Source: Serinicoccus hydrothermalis
Lineage (GTDB): Bacteria; Actinomycetota; Actinomycetes; Actinomycetales; Dermatophilaceae
Direction: 5' to 3'
DNA: 64,000 bases
NCBI RefSeq assembly: GCF_001685415.1
Contig: NZ_CP014989.1
Span: 2,666,001 to 2,730,000, forward strand
The translations under genes and the position numbers were made by a program. Within the stretch, counting starts at the first letter, position 1; every line of letters begins with the position of its first letter. This document shows, piece by piece, positions 56,368 through 64,000 of this stretch. The notes beneath the pieces were generated by a model. The model was not told where the DNA came from. It ran no database searches and saw only the letters and a list, made by a program, of their open reading frames with translations.

Positions 56368-57939
56368 GTGCGGATCGGCATACCGCGGCAGGCGCGGGAG
56401 ACCCAGGCGATCGTCGCCGCCACGCCCAGCACGGTGGCCACGCTGCGCAAGCGGGGGCACACGGTGCTGGTCGAGAAGGGCGCGGGGGAGCGGGCGTCCT
56501 ACCCCGACGTGGCCTACCGCGACGCGGGCGCCACCCTCGTCGACCCGGGCGGGCTCACCGAGGTCGACCTGCTGGCCGCCGTGGACCCGCCGACCCCGGC
56601 CGAGGTCGCGGCCCTGCCGCCCGGCATCACGATCGCCTCGCTGCTGGCCCCCGCCCGCTCGCCCGACCTCCTCCGGGCGCTCGCCGACCAGGGCGTGACG
56701 GCCCTCGCCATGGACGCCGTGCCGCGCATCTCCCGCGCGCAGAGCCTCGATGTGCTCAGCTCGATGGCCAATCTCTCCGGCTACCGCGCGGTCATCGAGG
56801 CGGCGCACGACTACGGCGGCATGCTCGCCGGCCAGGTCACCGCGGCCGGCACCACGCCGCCGGCCACCGTCTTCGTCGTCGGCGCCGGGGTCGCCGGGCT
56901 GGCCGCGATCGGTGCGGCGCAGTCGCTCGGGGCGCAGGTGCGCGCCTTCGACGTGCGGCCGGAGGTCGCCGAGCAGGTCGAGTCGATGGGCGCGACCTTC
57001 GTCCGGCTGGACGTCGACACCAGCAGCGGCCGCAGCGACGGGTATGCCGGCGAGCTCACCGAGGACGCCGAGCGCGCCACCTCCGAGCTCTACGCCCAGG
57101 AGGCCATCACCGCGGACATCGTCATCACCACCGCGCTCATCCCGGGCCGCCCAGCCCCGCGCCTCATCGACGCCGGGACCGTCGCCGCGATGCGCCCCGG
57201 GTCGGTCGTCGTCGACCTCGCGGCGGCCAACGGCGGCAACGTCGAGGGCACCCGGGCCGACGAGCGGGTCGTCACCGACTCCGGGGTCGTGCTGCTGGGC
57301 TGGACCGACCTCGCGGGGAGGATGCCGGCCCAGGCCAGCCAGCTCTACGGCACCAACATGGTCAACCTCGTCGGACTGCTCTCCGGGGAGCCGGAGGACG
57401 ACAGCGCCGGCGGCCCCCCGCTCGTGCTCGACCTGGACGACCAGGTGCTGCGCGCGATGACCGTGGCCCACGACGGCGAGGTCCTCTGGCCGCCGCCGCA
57501 GGTCTCGGTGAGCGCCGCCCCGACGCCCGCCGCGGCGGTGACGCCCGAGGTCGACCCGGCGCACGGGCATACCGAGGCGCGCCCACCGGACCCGCGCCGT
57601 CGGCGAGCGGTGCTCCTCGCCCTCGCGGTGCTGGCGGCCCTCGGCGCCGCCTTCGCGCCGGACGAGCTGCGCATGCACCTCACCGTCTTCGCGCTCGCCG
57701 TGATCGCGGGCTACTACGTCATCTCGCACGTCACCCACGCCCTGCACACGCCGCTCATGTCCGTGACCAACGCGATCAGCGGCATCATCTGCGTCGGCGC
57801 GATCCTGCAGGTCGGCAGCGAAAGCACCTGGGTCACCGCGCTCGCGCTGATCGGCATCACCGTGGCCTCGATCAACATCTTCGGCGGCTTCACCGTCACG
57901 CACCGGATGCTCGGGATGTTCCGGAGGGCGGAGTCGTGA
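56368..57939 (+). CDS. pntA: Proton-translocating NAD(P) transhydrogenase, alpha subunit
   Basis: A 523-residue protein. GTG 56368 lies behind AGAGGGGAGC. The N-terminal NAD(H)-binding domain I begins [40 protein letters not shown]; the Rossmann loop is [28 protein letters not shown] near residue 171. After an Ala/Pro linker, three or more helices from about residue 410 form the membrane part of domain II ([34 protein letters not shown]). This is the fused PntA, not split alpha1/alpha2. With PntB it couples hydride transfer from NADH to NADP+ to proton entry. Confidence 0.94.
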   Translation: MRIGIPRQARETQAIVAATPSTVATLRKRGHTVLVEKGAGERASYPDVAYRDAGATLVDPGGLTEVDLLAAVDPPTPAEVAALPPGITIASLLAPARSPDLLRALADQGVTALAMDAVPRISRAQSLDVLSSMANLSGYRAVIEAAHDYGGMLAGQVTAAGTTPPATVFVVGAGVAGLAAIGAAQSLGAQVRAFDVRPEVAEQVESMGATFVRLDVDTSSGRSDGYAGELTEDAERATSELYAQEAITADIVITTALIPGRPAPRLIDAGTVAAMRPGSVVVDLAAANGGNVEGTRADERVVTDSGVVLLGWTDLAGRMPAQASQLYGTNMVNLVGLLSGEPEDDSAGGPPLVLDLDDQVLRAMTVAHDGEVLWPPPQVSVSAAPTPAAAVTPEVDPAHGHTEARPPDPRRRRAVLLALAVLAALGAAFAPDELRMHLTVFALAVIAGYYVISHVTHALHTPLMSVTNAISGIICVGAILQVGSESTWVTALALIGITVASINIFGGFTVTHRMLGMFRRAES

Positions 57940-59339
57940 CGCTCACCTCGGCGGTCGACGCCGCCTACCTCGTCGCCGCGCTGCTCTTCCTCGGCGCCCT
58001 CGCCGGGCTGTCCCGGCACGAGTCGGCGCGCCGCGGCAACCTGCTCGGTATCACCGGCATGACGCTCGCGCTGGTCGCGACGGTGGCGCTCGCGGTGAGC
58101 ACCGCGCAGCGCGGGGCGCTCACCACCCTCCTGCTCATCGCGGCGGCGATGTCGCTGGGAGCGGTCATCGGCACCTGGCGGGCGCGTCGCGTCGAGATGA
58201 CCGGTATGCCCGAGCTCGTCGCGATCCTGCACAGCTTCGTGGGCGTCGCGGCGGTGCTCGTGGGCGTCAACACCTTCCTCGGCGAGGGGTATGCCGGTGC
58301 CGCCGGCGTCAGCCAGCGCATCGAGATCGCGGCCGGGGTCTTCATCGGCGCGGTCACCTTCACCGGGTCGGTCGTGGCCTGGGCCAAGCTCTCGGCCCGG
58401 ATGAAGAGCTCCCCGCTCATGCTGCCGCGGCGCCACCTGCTCAACCTGCTCGTCGTGCTGGCGAGCCTGGCGGTGTCGGTGTGGTTCGTCGTGGCCTCGA
58501 GCCTGCTGCCGCTGCTCCTGCTCACCGCCCTGGCGCTGCTGCTCGGCGCGCACCTCGTCGCCTCCATCGGTGGCGGGGACATGCCGGTCGTCGTCTCGAT
58601 GCTCAACTCCTACAGCGGCTGGGCGGCGGCGGCCGCGGGCTTCATGCTCGGAAACGACCTGCTCATCATCACCGGGGCGCTGGTCGGCAGCTCGGGCGCG
58701 ATCCTGTCCTACATCATGTGCAAGGCCATGAACCGCTCCTTCGTCTCGGTCATCGCCGGGGGCTTCGGCGCCGACCCGGTGGGGCCGGCGGGGGACGGCG
58801 AGGACCAGGGGACCCACCGCGAGGTCAGCGCGGAGGGTGTCGCCGAGCTGCTGCGGCGGGCCCGGTCGGTCGTCATCACCCCCGGCTACGGCATGGCGGT
58901 CGCGCACGCCCAGCACCCGGTCGCCCGGCTGGTCGAGCGCCTCGGCGAGCTCGGCGTGGACGTCCGCTTCGGCATACACCCCGTCGCCGGGCGGCTCCCG
59001 GGTCACATGAACGTCCTGCTGGCCGAGGCCCGCGTGCCCTACGACATCGTGCTCGGCATGGACGAGATCAACGACGACCTCGCCTCGACCGACGTCGTCC
59101 TCGTCATCGGCGCCAACGACACGGTCAACCCGGCGGCCATCGAGCAGCCGGGCAGCCCCATCGCGGGGATGCCGGTGCTCGAGGTGTGGAACGCCTCCGA
59201 CGTCGTGGTCTTCAAGCGCTCGATGGCCACCGGCTACGCCGGCGTGCAGAACCCGCTCTTCTTCCGCGACAACACGCAGATGATCTTCGGCGACGCCAAG
59301 GACAAGGTGGAGGAGATCCTCACCGCGCTGGCAGGCTGA
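57936..59339 (+). CDS. pntB: Proton-translocating NAD(P) transhydrogenase, beta subunit
   Basis: A 467-residue protein starting at the GTG overlapping the pntA stop (GTGA). About nine helices form the membrane domain ([55 protein letters not shown]). The C-terminal NADP(H)-binding domain III has [70 protein letters not shown] and [29 protein letters not shown]. Complete and typical. Confidence 0.95.
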   Translation: MTLTSAVDAAYLVAALLFLGALAGLSRHESARRGNLLGITGMTLALVATVALAVSTAQRGALTTLLLIAAAMSLGAVIGTWRARRVEMTGMPELVAILHSFVGVAAVLVGVNTFLGEGYAGAAGVSQRIEIAAGVFIGAVTFTGSVVAWAKLSARMKSSPLMLPRRHLLNLLVVLASLAVSVWFVVASSLLPLLLLTALALLLGAHLVASIGGGDMPVVVSMLNSYSGWAAAAAGFMLGNDLLIITGALVGSSGAILSYIMCKAMNRSFVSVIAGGFGADPVGPAGDGEDQGTHREVSAEGVAELLRRARSVVITPGYGMAVAHAQHPVARLVERLGELGVDVRFGIHPVAGRLPGHMNVLLAEARVPYDIVLGMDEINDDLASTDVVLVIGANDTVNPAAIEQPGSPIAGMPVLEVWNASDVVVFKRSMATGYAGVQNPLFFRDNTQMIFGDAKDKVEEILTALAG

Positions 59340-59344
59340 GGCGT

Positions 59345-60430
59345 ATGCACCCCGCCGCCGGACCCACCAACTCCCTGCTTGACGTCGCCGGGCTGGCGGT
59401 GGGCCACCACCAGCGGGTCGGCGGCGGCTTCCTCACCGGCACCACGGTCGTGCTGTGCCCGCCCGAGGGCGCGGTGGGCGGCGCGGACGTGCGCGGCGGG
59501 GCGCCGGGCACCCGGGAGACGGACCTGCTCGACCCCCGCAACCTCGTCGAGCGGGTCCACGCGGTGGTCCTGTCCGGAGGGTCGGCCTTCGGCCTGGCCG
59601 CGGCTGACGGCGTCATGCGCGAGCTGTATGCCCGTGCCCGCGGCTTCCCCATGGGCGGCCCCGGCGAGGTCGTCCCCATCGTGCCGGCGGCGGTGTGCTT
59701 CGACCTCGGGCGGGGCGGCGACTTCGGCGCCTTCCCGGACGCCTCCTTCGGCAGCGAGGCGCTGGCCGCCGCCGAGGCGGACGAGCACGGCCACGGGCCG
59801 GCCCAGGGCAACGTCGGGGCGGGCACCGGCACCCAGGTCGGAGGGCTGCGCGGCGGCCTCGGTACCGCGAGCCTCGCCCTGCCCGACGGCTCGACGGTCG
59901 CGGCGCTCGTCGTCGTCAACGCCGTCGGGTCCGCGGTCGACCTCGGCACCGGCGAGCTGTGGGGCGCCCGCCAGCTGCTCGACGACGACCTGCGGGGCAT
60001 ACCCGGCTGGTCGGAGGGTCGGCGACCCGCCCGCCCCGACCCGGCGGAGCTGGAGGCGGCGCTGACCGCCGCCCAGGAGGCCAACGCGACGAGCAGCGTC
60101 CCGCGCTCGCCGGCGACGACGATCGGCGTGGTCGCCACCGACGCGTCCCTCACGCCCGCGCAGTGCTCGCGGCTGGCGACGAGCGGGCACGACGGCATGG
60201 CGCGGGCGGTCAACCCGATCCACACGATGTTCGACGGCGACGCGCTCTTCGGGCTGTCCACGGCCACGCGGCCCGAGCCGGACGCCGCCGGTCTCCACGC
60301 CCTGCTGCACGGCGCGGGGGAGGTGGTGACCCGCGCGATGGTCCGCGGGCTGCTCGCCGCCAAGACCGTCACCACCTCGGCCGGCACCTGGCGCGGCTAC
60401 CGCGACGCCTTCCCCAGCGCGGCCGGCTGA
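59345..60430 (+). CDS. P1 family peptidase (DmpA-like)
   Basis: A 361-residue member of peptidase family S58 (DmpA/P1). NSLLDVAGLAVGHHQ, TGTTVVLCPPEGAVGGADVRGGAPGTRETDLLDP, VHAVVLSGGSAFGLAAADGVMREL, GNVGAGTGTQVGG and SPATTIGVVATDASLTPAQCSRLATSGHDGMARAVNPIHTMFDGDALF are family-typical. Members are N-terminal-nucleophile aminopeptidases or related proteins that self-cleave before a Ser; the candidate here is the Ser-Ser of ATSSVPRSP. ATG 59345 overlaps a GTATGC motif copy, 5 bp after pntB. Confidence 0.87.
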   Translation: MHPAAGPTNSLLDVAGLAVGHHQRVGGGFLTGTTVVLCPPEGAVGGADVRGGAPGTRETDLLDPRNLVERVHAVVLSGGSAFGLAAADGVMRELYARARGFPMGGPGEVVPIVPAAVCFDLGRGGDFGAFPDASFGSEALAAAEADEHGHGPAQGNVGAGTGTQVGGLRGGLGTASLALPDGSTVAALVVVNAVGSAVDLGTGELWGARQLLDDDLRGIPGWSEGRRPARPDPAELEAALTAAQEANATSSVPRSPATTIGVVATDASLTPAQCSRLATSGHDGMARAVNPIHTMFDGDALFGLSTATRPEPDAAGLHALLHGAGEVVTRAMVRGLLAAKTVTTSAGTWRGYRDAFPSAAG

Positions 60431-60472
60431 GCGTCGGGCGGCACGCGCCGTCGCCCGCGCCCCGACCGCCGG

Positions 60473-61027
60473 CTACCCCAGCCCGTCCAGCGCCGCGTCC
60501 ACCAGAGCGCCTGCACGGCCGGCCGGCATCCGGCCGGGCTCGGCCGCCCGGGCGATTGCCAGCCCGTCCACGAGGGCCAGGAGCAGCGCGGCCCGCTCCC
60601 GGGCGGAGGACTCCCCGGCGCCGACCGCCTCCACGAGCTCGGCGAGGAAGGTCTCGAGCTGCTGCCAGCTCGCGGCATACTCGGCGCCGATCCCGGGGTC
60701 GACCGCCGCCCGGGCCGCGAAGGCCGCCCAGACGCGGGCCGGTCGCGAGTCCTCCTCGTGCGCGCAGGCGAGCACGAGCAGCGCCTCCCGCAGGGCTTCA
60801 CGAGGCTCGGCCGCCCGCTCCAGGCGGCCCCGGATCTCCTCCTGGAAGCCCGCGGCGACGCGGTCCATCGCCGCGAGCAGCAGGTCGGCCTTGGTGGAGA
60901 AGTGGTGCTGCACGGCGCCGACCGAGACCTCGGCCGCCGCGGCGACGGTGCGCACGCTCGTCGCCTCGAGGCCGCGGGTGGCGACGACGTCCAGCGCGGC
61001 GTCCAGGATGCGGGGGCTGGCGCCCAT
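60473..61027 (-). CDS. TetR-family transcriptional regulator
   Basis: A 184-residue repressor. ATG 61027 follows AAGGAGA. The HTH is SPRILDAALDVVATRGLEATSVRTVAAAAEVSVGAVQHHFSTKADLLLAAM, classic TetR. The C-terminal half, GIGAEYAASWQQLETFLAELVEAVGAG, is the ligand-binding/dimer part and resembles BetI-like TetR_C domains. It is divergent from the DUF418 gene, and two similar palindromes lie between and just inside them, so it probably represses both. Confidence 0.9.
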   Translation of the reverse strand: MGASPRILDAALDVVATRGLEATSVRTVAAAAEVSVGAVQHHFSTKADLLLAAMDRVAAGFQEEIRGRLERAAEPREALREALLVLACAHEEDSRPARVWAAFAARAAVDPGIGAEYAASWQQLETFLAELVEAVGAGESSARERAALLLALVDGLAIARAAEPGRMPAGRAGALVDAALDGLG

Positions 61028-61050
61028 GGTCGGTCTCCTTCCGTGCGGAC

Positions 61051-61100
61051 AGTACGACCGTATGGTAACGTCCTGACGCATGGACAATACGAACGTATTG
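61051..61100. promoter_or_regulatory. Pair of TetR-type operators
   Basis: Operator 1 is TACGACCGTA (61053-61062). It overlaps the minus-strand TACTGT -10 of the TetR gene (61055-61050) and precedes a plus-strand TAACGT -10 (61066-61071), which ends eight bases before ATG 61080. Operator 2 is CAATACG-AA-CGTATTG (61085-61100), inside the first codons of the DUF418 gene. Both share TACGAnCGTA and their centres are 35 bp apart. Confidence 0.65.
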
Positions 61101-62279
61101 GAGGTGGGGGCCGGCTCCGCGCGCTCCACCCGCATCGCGGCGCTCGACGTCGTCCGGGGCGTCGCCATCCTCGGCACGCTGTGGACCAACATCTGGCTGT
61201 TCACGCACACCCACGGCCTGGCCGGCTACCTCCTCGACCCGGTGACCGCCGACACGCCGGGCTGGGCGGCGACGACGCAGGACCTGCTGTCCGCGCTCAG
61301 CCAGGGCAAGTTCCTGGCGCTGCTGTCGATGATGTTCGGCATGGGGCTGGCGATCCAGCAGTCGGCGGCCGCGCGGCGCGGTCGACGCTGGCCGGGCCTC
61401 TACCTCTGGCGCGCGGCGCTGCTCTTCCTCGACGGGGCGGTCAACTACCTGCTCATCGCCGAGTTCGACGTGCTCATGGGGTATGCCGTGACCGCCGCCC
61501 TCGTCTCCTGGATGCTGCTCACGAGCGACCGGGTGCAGCGGTGGCTCGTCGCCGGTTTCGCGGCGGCCCACGTGCTGCTCGTCGCGGGGGTCTCGGCGCT
61601 CGCCCTCGCCTACCAGGACCAGCTCGCGACGGGCTCGTGGACCGGCCCCAACCCGTATGCCGACGGCAGCTTCGTCGAGCTCGTCCGGTTCCGGGTGGAC
61701 CAGTTCGTCACCTTCCGGGCCGAGCCGGTCTGCATCCTCCTCGGGACGATCGCGATGTTCCTGCTCGGCGCGCGTCTCTTCCGGGCCGGTGTCCTCGGCC
61801 CCGAGGGCGGGGCGCTGCGGCGTCGGCTGCTGGTGCTCGGTGCCCTCGCCCTGCCGGTCGACCTCACGCTCGGGACGGTGGGCGGCGTCGGCGGGCTCCT
61901 CCTCGAGCGCTATGTCGTCGCGCCGCTCGTCGCCCTGGGTCTGCTGGCCCTGCTCGCCGAGCTGTGCCTGCGACGGGGCACCGACGGCTGGCTCTCGAGG
62001 CGCCTGCAGGAGGTCGGCCGCACCGCGCTGAGCTGCTACCTCCTGCAGAACCTGCTCGGCGGCGCCCTCTTCTACGGGTGGGGGCTGGGGCTCGCGGCCG
62101 GGCTCGGCGCGTGGCGTCTCCCCGCCACGCTGCTCGGGTATGCCGTCATCGTGCTCGCCGTCTGCGTCTTCGCCCACCTGTGGCTGCGTCGCTTCCCGGT
62201 CGGGCCGGTGGAGTGGCTCTGGAAGCGGGCCGGAGACCTCGGTGGCGCGACGCCTAGACTTGCCCGTCGTGAGCCCTGA
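61080..62279 (+). CDS. DUF418 family membrane protein
   Basis: A 399-residue integral membrane protein with about ten helices. STRIAALDVVRGVAILGTLWTNIWLF is the opening shared by DUF418 and acyltransferase-3-like proteins; the C-terminal RLQEVGRTALSCYLLQNLLGGALFYGWGLGL and FAHLWLRRFPVGPVEWLWKR are the DUF418 signature. QGKFLALLSMMFGMGLAIQQ is also conserved. The function is unknown, possibly export-related. ATG 61080 lies within the operator region. The end overlaps the start of purU. Confidence 0.87.
   Translation: MDNTNVLEVGAGSARSTRIAALDVVRGVAILGTLWTNIWLFTHTHGLAGYLLDPVTADTPGWAATTQDLLSALSQGKFLALLSMMFGMGLAIQQSAAARRGRRWPGLYLWRAALLFLDGAVNYLLIAEFDVLMGYAVTAALVSWMLLTSDRVQRWLVAGFAAAHVLLVAGVSALALAYQDQLATGSWTGPNPYADGSFVELVRFRVDQFVTFRAEPVCILLGTIAMFLLGARLFRAGVLGPEGGALRRRLLVLGALALPVDLTLGTVGGVGGLLLERYVVAPLVALGLLALLAELCLRRGTDGWLSRRLQEVGRTALSCYLLQNLLGGALFYGWGLGLAAGLGAWRLPATLLGYAVIVLAVCVFAHLWLRRFPVGPVEWLWKRAGDLGGATPRLARREP
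62255..62260 (+). promoter_or_regulatory. -10 box TAGACT, leaderless purU promoter
   Basis: TAGACT lies inside the end of the DUF418 gene and ends eight bases before GTG 62269; no ribosome-binding site is present. Confidence 0.5.
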
Positions 62280-63135
62280 GAAGAACCGCGACTTCGTGCT
62301 GACCCTGTCGTGCCCCGACCGCAAGGGCATCGTCCATGCGGTCTCGCGCACCCTGCTGGAGCACGACCTGTCCTTCACCGACAGCCAGCAGTTCGCCGAC
62401 CCGAGCAGCGGGGAGTACCACCTGCGGATCGAGGCGCACGCGGACGGGGACCCCATCGGGGTCGAGGAGCTGCGGGAGGCGCTGACGCCGGTGGCCGCGG
62501 AGCTGGAGGGGCAGTGGCAGGTGCACGACCGCGCCGAGCCGCACCGGCTGCTCGTCATGGTGAGCCGCATGGGGCACTGCCTCAACGACCTGCTCTTCCG
62601 GGCGCGCACCGGTCAGCTGCCGGTGACGATCCCCGCCATCGTGTCCAACCACGAGGACTTCCGCAGTCTGGCGGAGTGGCACGAGATCCCGTTCCACCAC
62701 GTGCCGATCACCGCCGACACCAAGCCGGAGGCCGAGGCGCAGCTGCGCGGGATCGTCGACGACCACGACGTGGACACCATCGCGCTGGCCCGCTACATGC
62801 AGGTGCTCTCACCGGACCTGTGCCGCGACTACTCCGGGCGGATCATCAACATCCACCACTCGTTGCTGCCGAGCTTCAAGGGCGCCAAGCCCTACACCCA
62901 GGCGCACGACCGGGGCGTCAAGGTCATCGGCGCGACGGCGCACTACGTCACCGCGGACCTCGACGAGGGCCCGATCATCGAGCAGGACTTCCGCCGGGTC
63001 GACCACCGGCTCACGCCCGCCCAGCTGGCGCAGCAGGGCCAGGAGGTCGAGGCGGCGGCCTTCTCCCGGGCGATCCGGTGGCACGCCGAGCACCGGGTCG
63101 TGCTCCGCGGCGGCCGGACCATCGTCTTCAACTGA
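62269..63135 (+). CDS. purU: Formyltetrahydrofolate deformylase
   Basis: A 288-residue enzyme. GTG 62269 overlaps the DUF418 end. Residues about 8-85 are an ACT domain (FVLTLSCPDRKGIVHAVSRTLLEHDLSFTDSQQF); the rest is a formyltransferase fold with VSRMGHCLNDLLFR, IPAIVSNHEDFRSLAEW, IPFHHVPITADTK, IINIHHSLLPSFKGAKPYTQAHDRGVKVIGATAHYVTADLDEGPIIEQD. The HHS histidine and the LDEGPII aspartate are the catalytic residues of the family. It hydrolyses 10-formyl-THF to formate and THF, balancing one-carbon pools. Likely leaderless. Confidence 0.94.
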   Translation: MSPEKNRDFVLTLSCPDRKGIVHAVSRTLLEHDLSFTDSQQFADPSSGEYHLRIEAHADGDPIGVEELREALTPVAAELEGQWQVHDRAEPHRLLVMVSRMGHCLNDLLFRARTGQLPVTIPAIVSNHEDFRSLAEWHEIPFHHVPITADTKPEAEAQLRGIVDDHDVDTIALARYMQVLSPDLCRDYSGRIINIHHSLLPSFKGAKPYTQAHDRGVKVIGATAHYVTADLDEGPIIEQDFRRVDHRLTPAQLAQQGQEVEAAAFSRAIRWHAEHRVVLRGGRTIVFN

Positions 63136-63195
63136 CGACGGGAGCCGCGAGGCCAGGTGCGGCTGGACCGATCCTCCCGGTGACAGGGGTATGCC

Positions 63196-63966
63196 TCAGG
63201 CCGGCGGCGTGAAGCGCCCGTCGATCGCGGTCCAGCCGCCGTCCACCATGACCTGGCTGCCGGTGACGAAGCTCGCGGCGTCGGAGGCGAGCCAGCACGT
63301 CGCCCCGACCATCTCCTCGGGCCGGGCCCAGCGCCCGAGCGCCGACTTCTGCGCATACGCCCGGTCCCACTCCTCGTCGTCCCGGATCTGCTGCGTCAGG
63401 GGTGTCGCCACCACCCCGGGCGCGACCGCGTTGATGCGCACCCCGGCCGGCCCCAGCTCGGAGGCCCACGTCCGCACCAGCTGCATCACCCCGGCCTTCG
63501 TGGCGGCATACACCCCCTGCCCGGGCTCGACGGTGACGGCGCGGATCGACGTCAGGGCCACGATCGACCCGCGTCCCCGCTCGACCATCCGCGGCGCGAA
63601 CGCCCGCACCGCGTCGAAGGTGCCGCGCAGGTTGAGGCCGACGACGCGGTCGAACTCCTCGGCGCTGTAGTCGAGCAGCCGCTTGCGCACGTTCATCGCC
63701 GCGGTCAGCACGAGCACGTCCACGTCGCCGAGCTCCTCCGCCCGGGCACCGACGTCCGCCGCGTCGAGCACGTCGACGGGGTATGCCGCGCCTCCCGGTG
63801 CGCGGGCCAGCGCCGCCTCCGCGACCGCGGGGTCCTTGTCGAGGCAGCTCACCCGGGCGCCCTGGGCGGCGAGCCCGGCCACGATCTCGGCGCCGATCCC
63901 GCCGCAGCCGATGACGACGGCGTGCCGGCCGTCGAGGCGGAACATCTGGGAGTAGTCGAGGCTCAT
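63196..63966 (-). CDS. SDR-family NAD(P)-dependent oxidoreductase
   Basis: A 256-residue classical SDR. The Rossmann loop is GCGGIGAEIVAGLAAQGARVSCLDKD (a GxGGIG variant near 20-25), with Ser140, Tyr153 and Lys157 (YAATK) as the catalytic set and N-terminal-domain NLRGTF. The tail PEEMVGATCWLASDAASFVTGSQVMVDGGW is standard. It is near sugar-alcohol/3-ketoacyl or D-threonine/gluconate-type reductases; the substrate is unknown. Its ATG overlaps the TGA of an upstream gene cut by the window edge, so it is in an operon entering from the right. Confidence 0.9.
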   Translation of the reverse strand: MSLDYSQMFRLDGRHAVVIGCGGIGAEIVAGLAAQGARVSCLDKDPAVAEAALARAPGGAAYPVDVLDAADVGARAEELGDVDVLVLTAAMNVRKRLLDYSAEEFDRVVGLNLRGTFDAVRAFAPRMVERGRGSIVALTSIRAVTVEPGQGVYAATKAGVMQLVRTWASELGPAGVRINAVAPGVVATPLTQQIRDDEEWDRAYAQKSALGRWARPEEMVGATCWLASDAASFVTGSQVMVDGGWTAIDGRFTPPA

Positions 63967-64000
63967 GGGGATCCCTCGCTGAGGATCTGCTCGCCGCGCT
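63963..64000 (-). CDS. C-terminal end of an unidentified gene
   Basis: Reading inward from the right edge on the minus strand gives RGEQILSEGSP and a TGA (63965-63963) that overlaps the ATG of the SDR gene in ATGA form. Only 11 residues are visible, too few to name the protein. The overlap is the main evidence that it is a real upstream gene. Confidence 0.45.
   Translation of the reverse strand, partial: RGEQILSEGSP

Noticed and set aside
1-64000. GTATGC as a replication-polarity (KOPS-like) or uptake signal
   Set aside because: The two orientations are about equally frequent along the window, so there is no strand polarity. Uptake cannot be excluded, but no competence genes are seen here.
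1-64000. tRNA or rRNA genes
   Set aside because: No cloverleaf-like sequences with a T-arm GTTCGA-type motif in context, and no rRNA signature, were seen on either strand.

Overview
The window is very G+C-rich (roughly 73-74% by eye) with strong G/C third-position bias, GTG starts, many overlapping stop/start pairs, and actinobacterial families (DUF4235, DUF6458, mycothiol-dependent MDMPI enzyme, fused CopD-CtaG protein). It looks like a chromosomal segment of an actinobacterium, most plausibly Micrococcales (Ornithinimicrobium/Serinicoccus/Janibacter-like). That placement is inference. I see no rRNA, tRNA, CRISPR, prophage or insertion sequence.

Layout. 1-1913 (-): end of a surface-sugar locus, a PglF/CapD-type nucleotide-sugar 4,6-dehydratase overlapping the start of a DegT-type aminotransferase. 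2071-4870: DUF4235 protein, a promoter with a terminator-like leader, a small acidic membrane protein, then a TPP riboswitch controlling thiB and an overlapping HAD hydrolase. 4960-12370 (-): six tightly overlapping genes, five glycosyltransferase-type proteins and a WcbI-type protein, presumably for a surface polysaccharide. 12551-15417 (+): a second TPP riboswitch with thiP-thiQ, so the thiamine transporter is split around the glycosyltransferase operon. 15494-18434: metZ, a lipoprotein, an acyl-CoA thioesterase.

18460-30404 (+) is the most interesting block. DUF2891 protein, sensor kinase and OmpR-type regulator are followed by three glycosyltransferases (one interrupted by an in-frame amber codon), an ABC exporter and a protein with two phosphotransferase domains, then a charged membrane-anchored coiled-coil protein. 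The same 18-bp palindrome, followed by direct repeats about 11 bp apart, sits before the glycosyltransferase operon and again before the coiled-coil gene. This is a coherent candidate for an uncharacterised, signal-controlled glycoconjugate synthesis and export system.

30434-35753: CPBP protease, secreted and membrane proteins, an unusual acetyltransferase-S4 fusion, hisC, a VapBC module with a frameshifted antitoxin, a holin-fold membrane protein. 35848-39583: E1alpha-E1beta-E2 of a 2-oxoacid dehydrogenase complex. 39594-42613: a second PIN toxin-antitoxin pair, a DUF368 transporter, an MDMPI enzyme. 42650-48734: CopD-CtaG protein, nitrilase-type amidase, DUF6458, GtrA, GNAT, acyl-CoA dehydrogenase. 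48994-50043: glycerate kinase. 50103-56200: peptide ABC transporter operon with a MazEF-type module and a palindromic repeat lodged inside it. 56368-63966: pntAB transhydrogenase, P1 peptidase, TetR with divergent DUF418 gene, purU, and an SDR dehydrogenase.

Two features run through the window. First, the hexamer GTATGC/GCATAC occurs about 95 times on both strands and in all codon frames, using otherwise rare codons. Second, many genes have a TANNNT -10 box six to eight bases before the start codon, implying leaderless mRNAs. Long perfect hairpins and dispersed palindromes lie at several gene ends.
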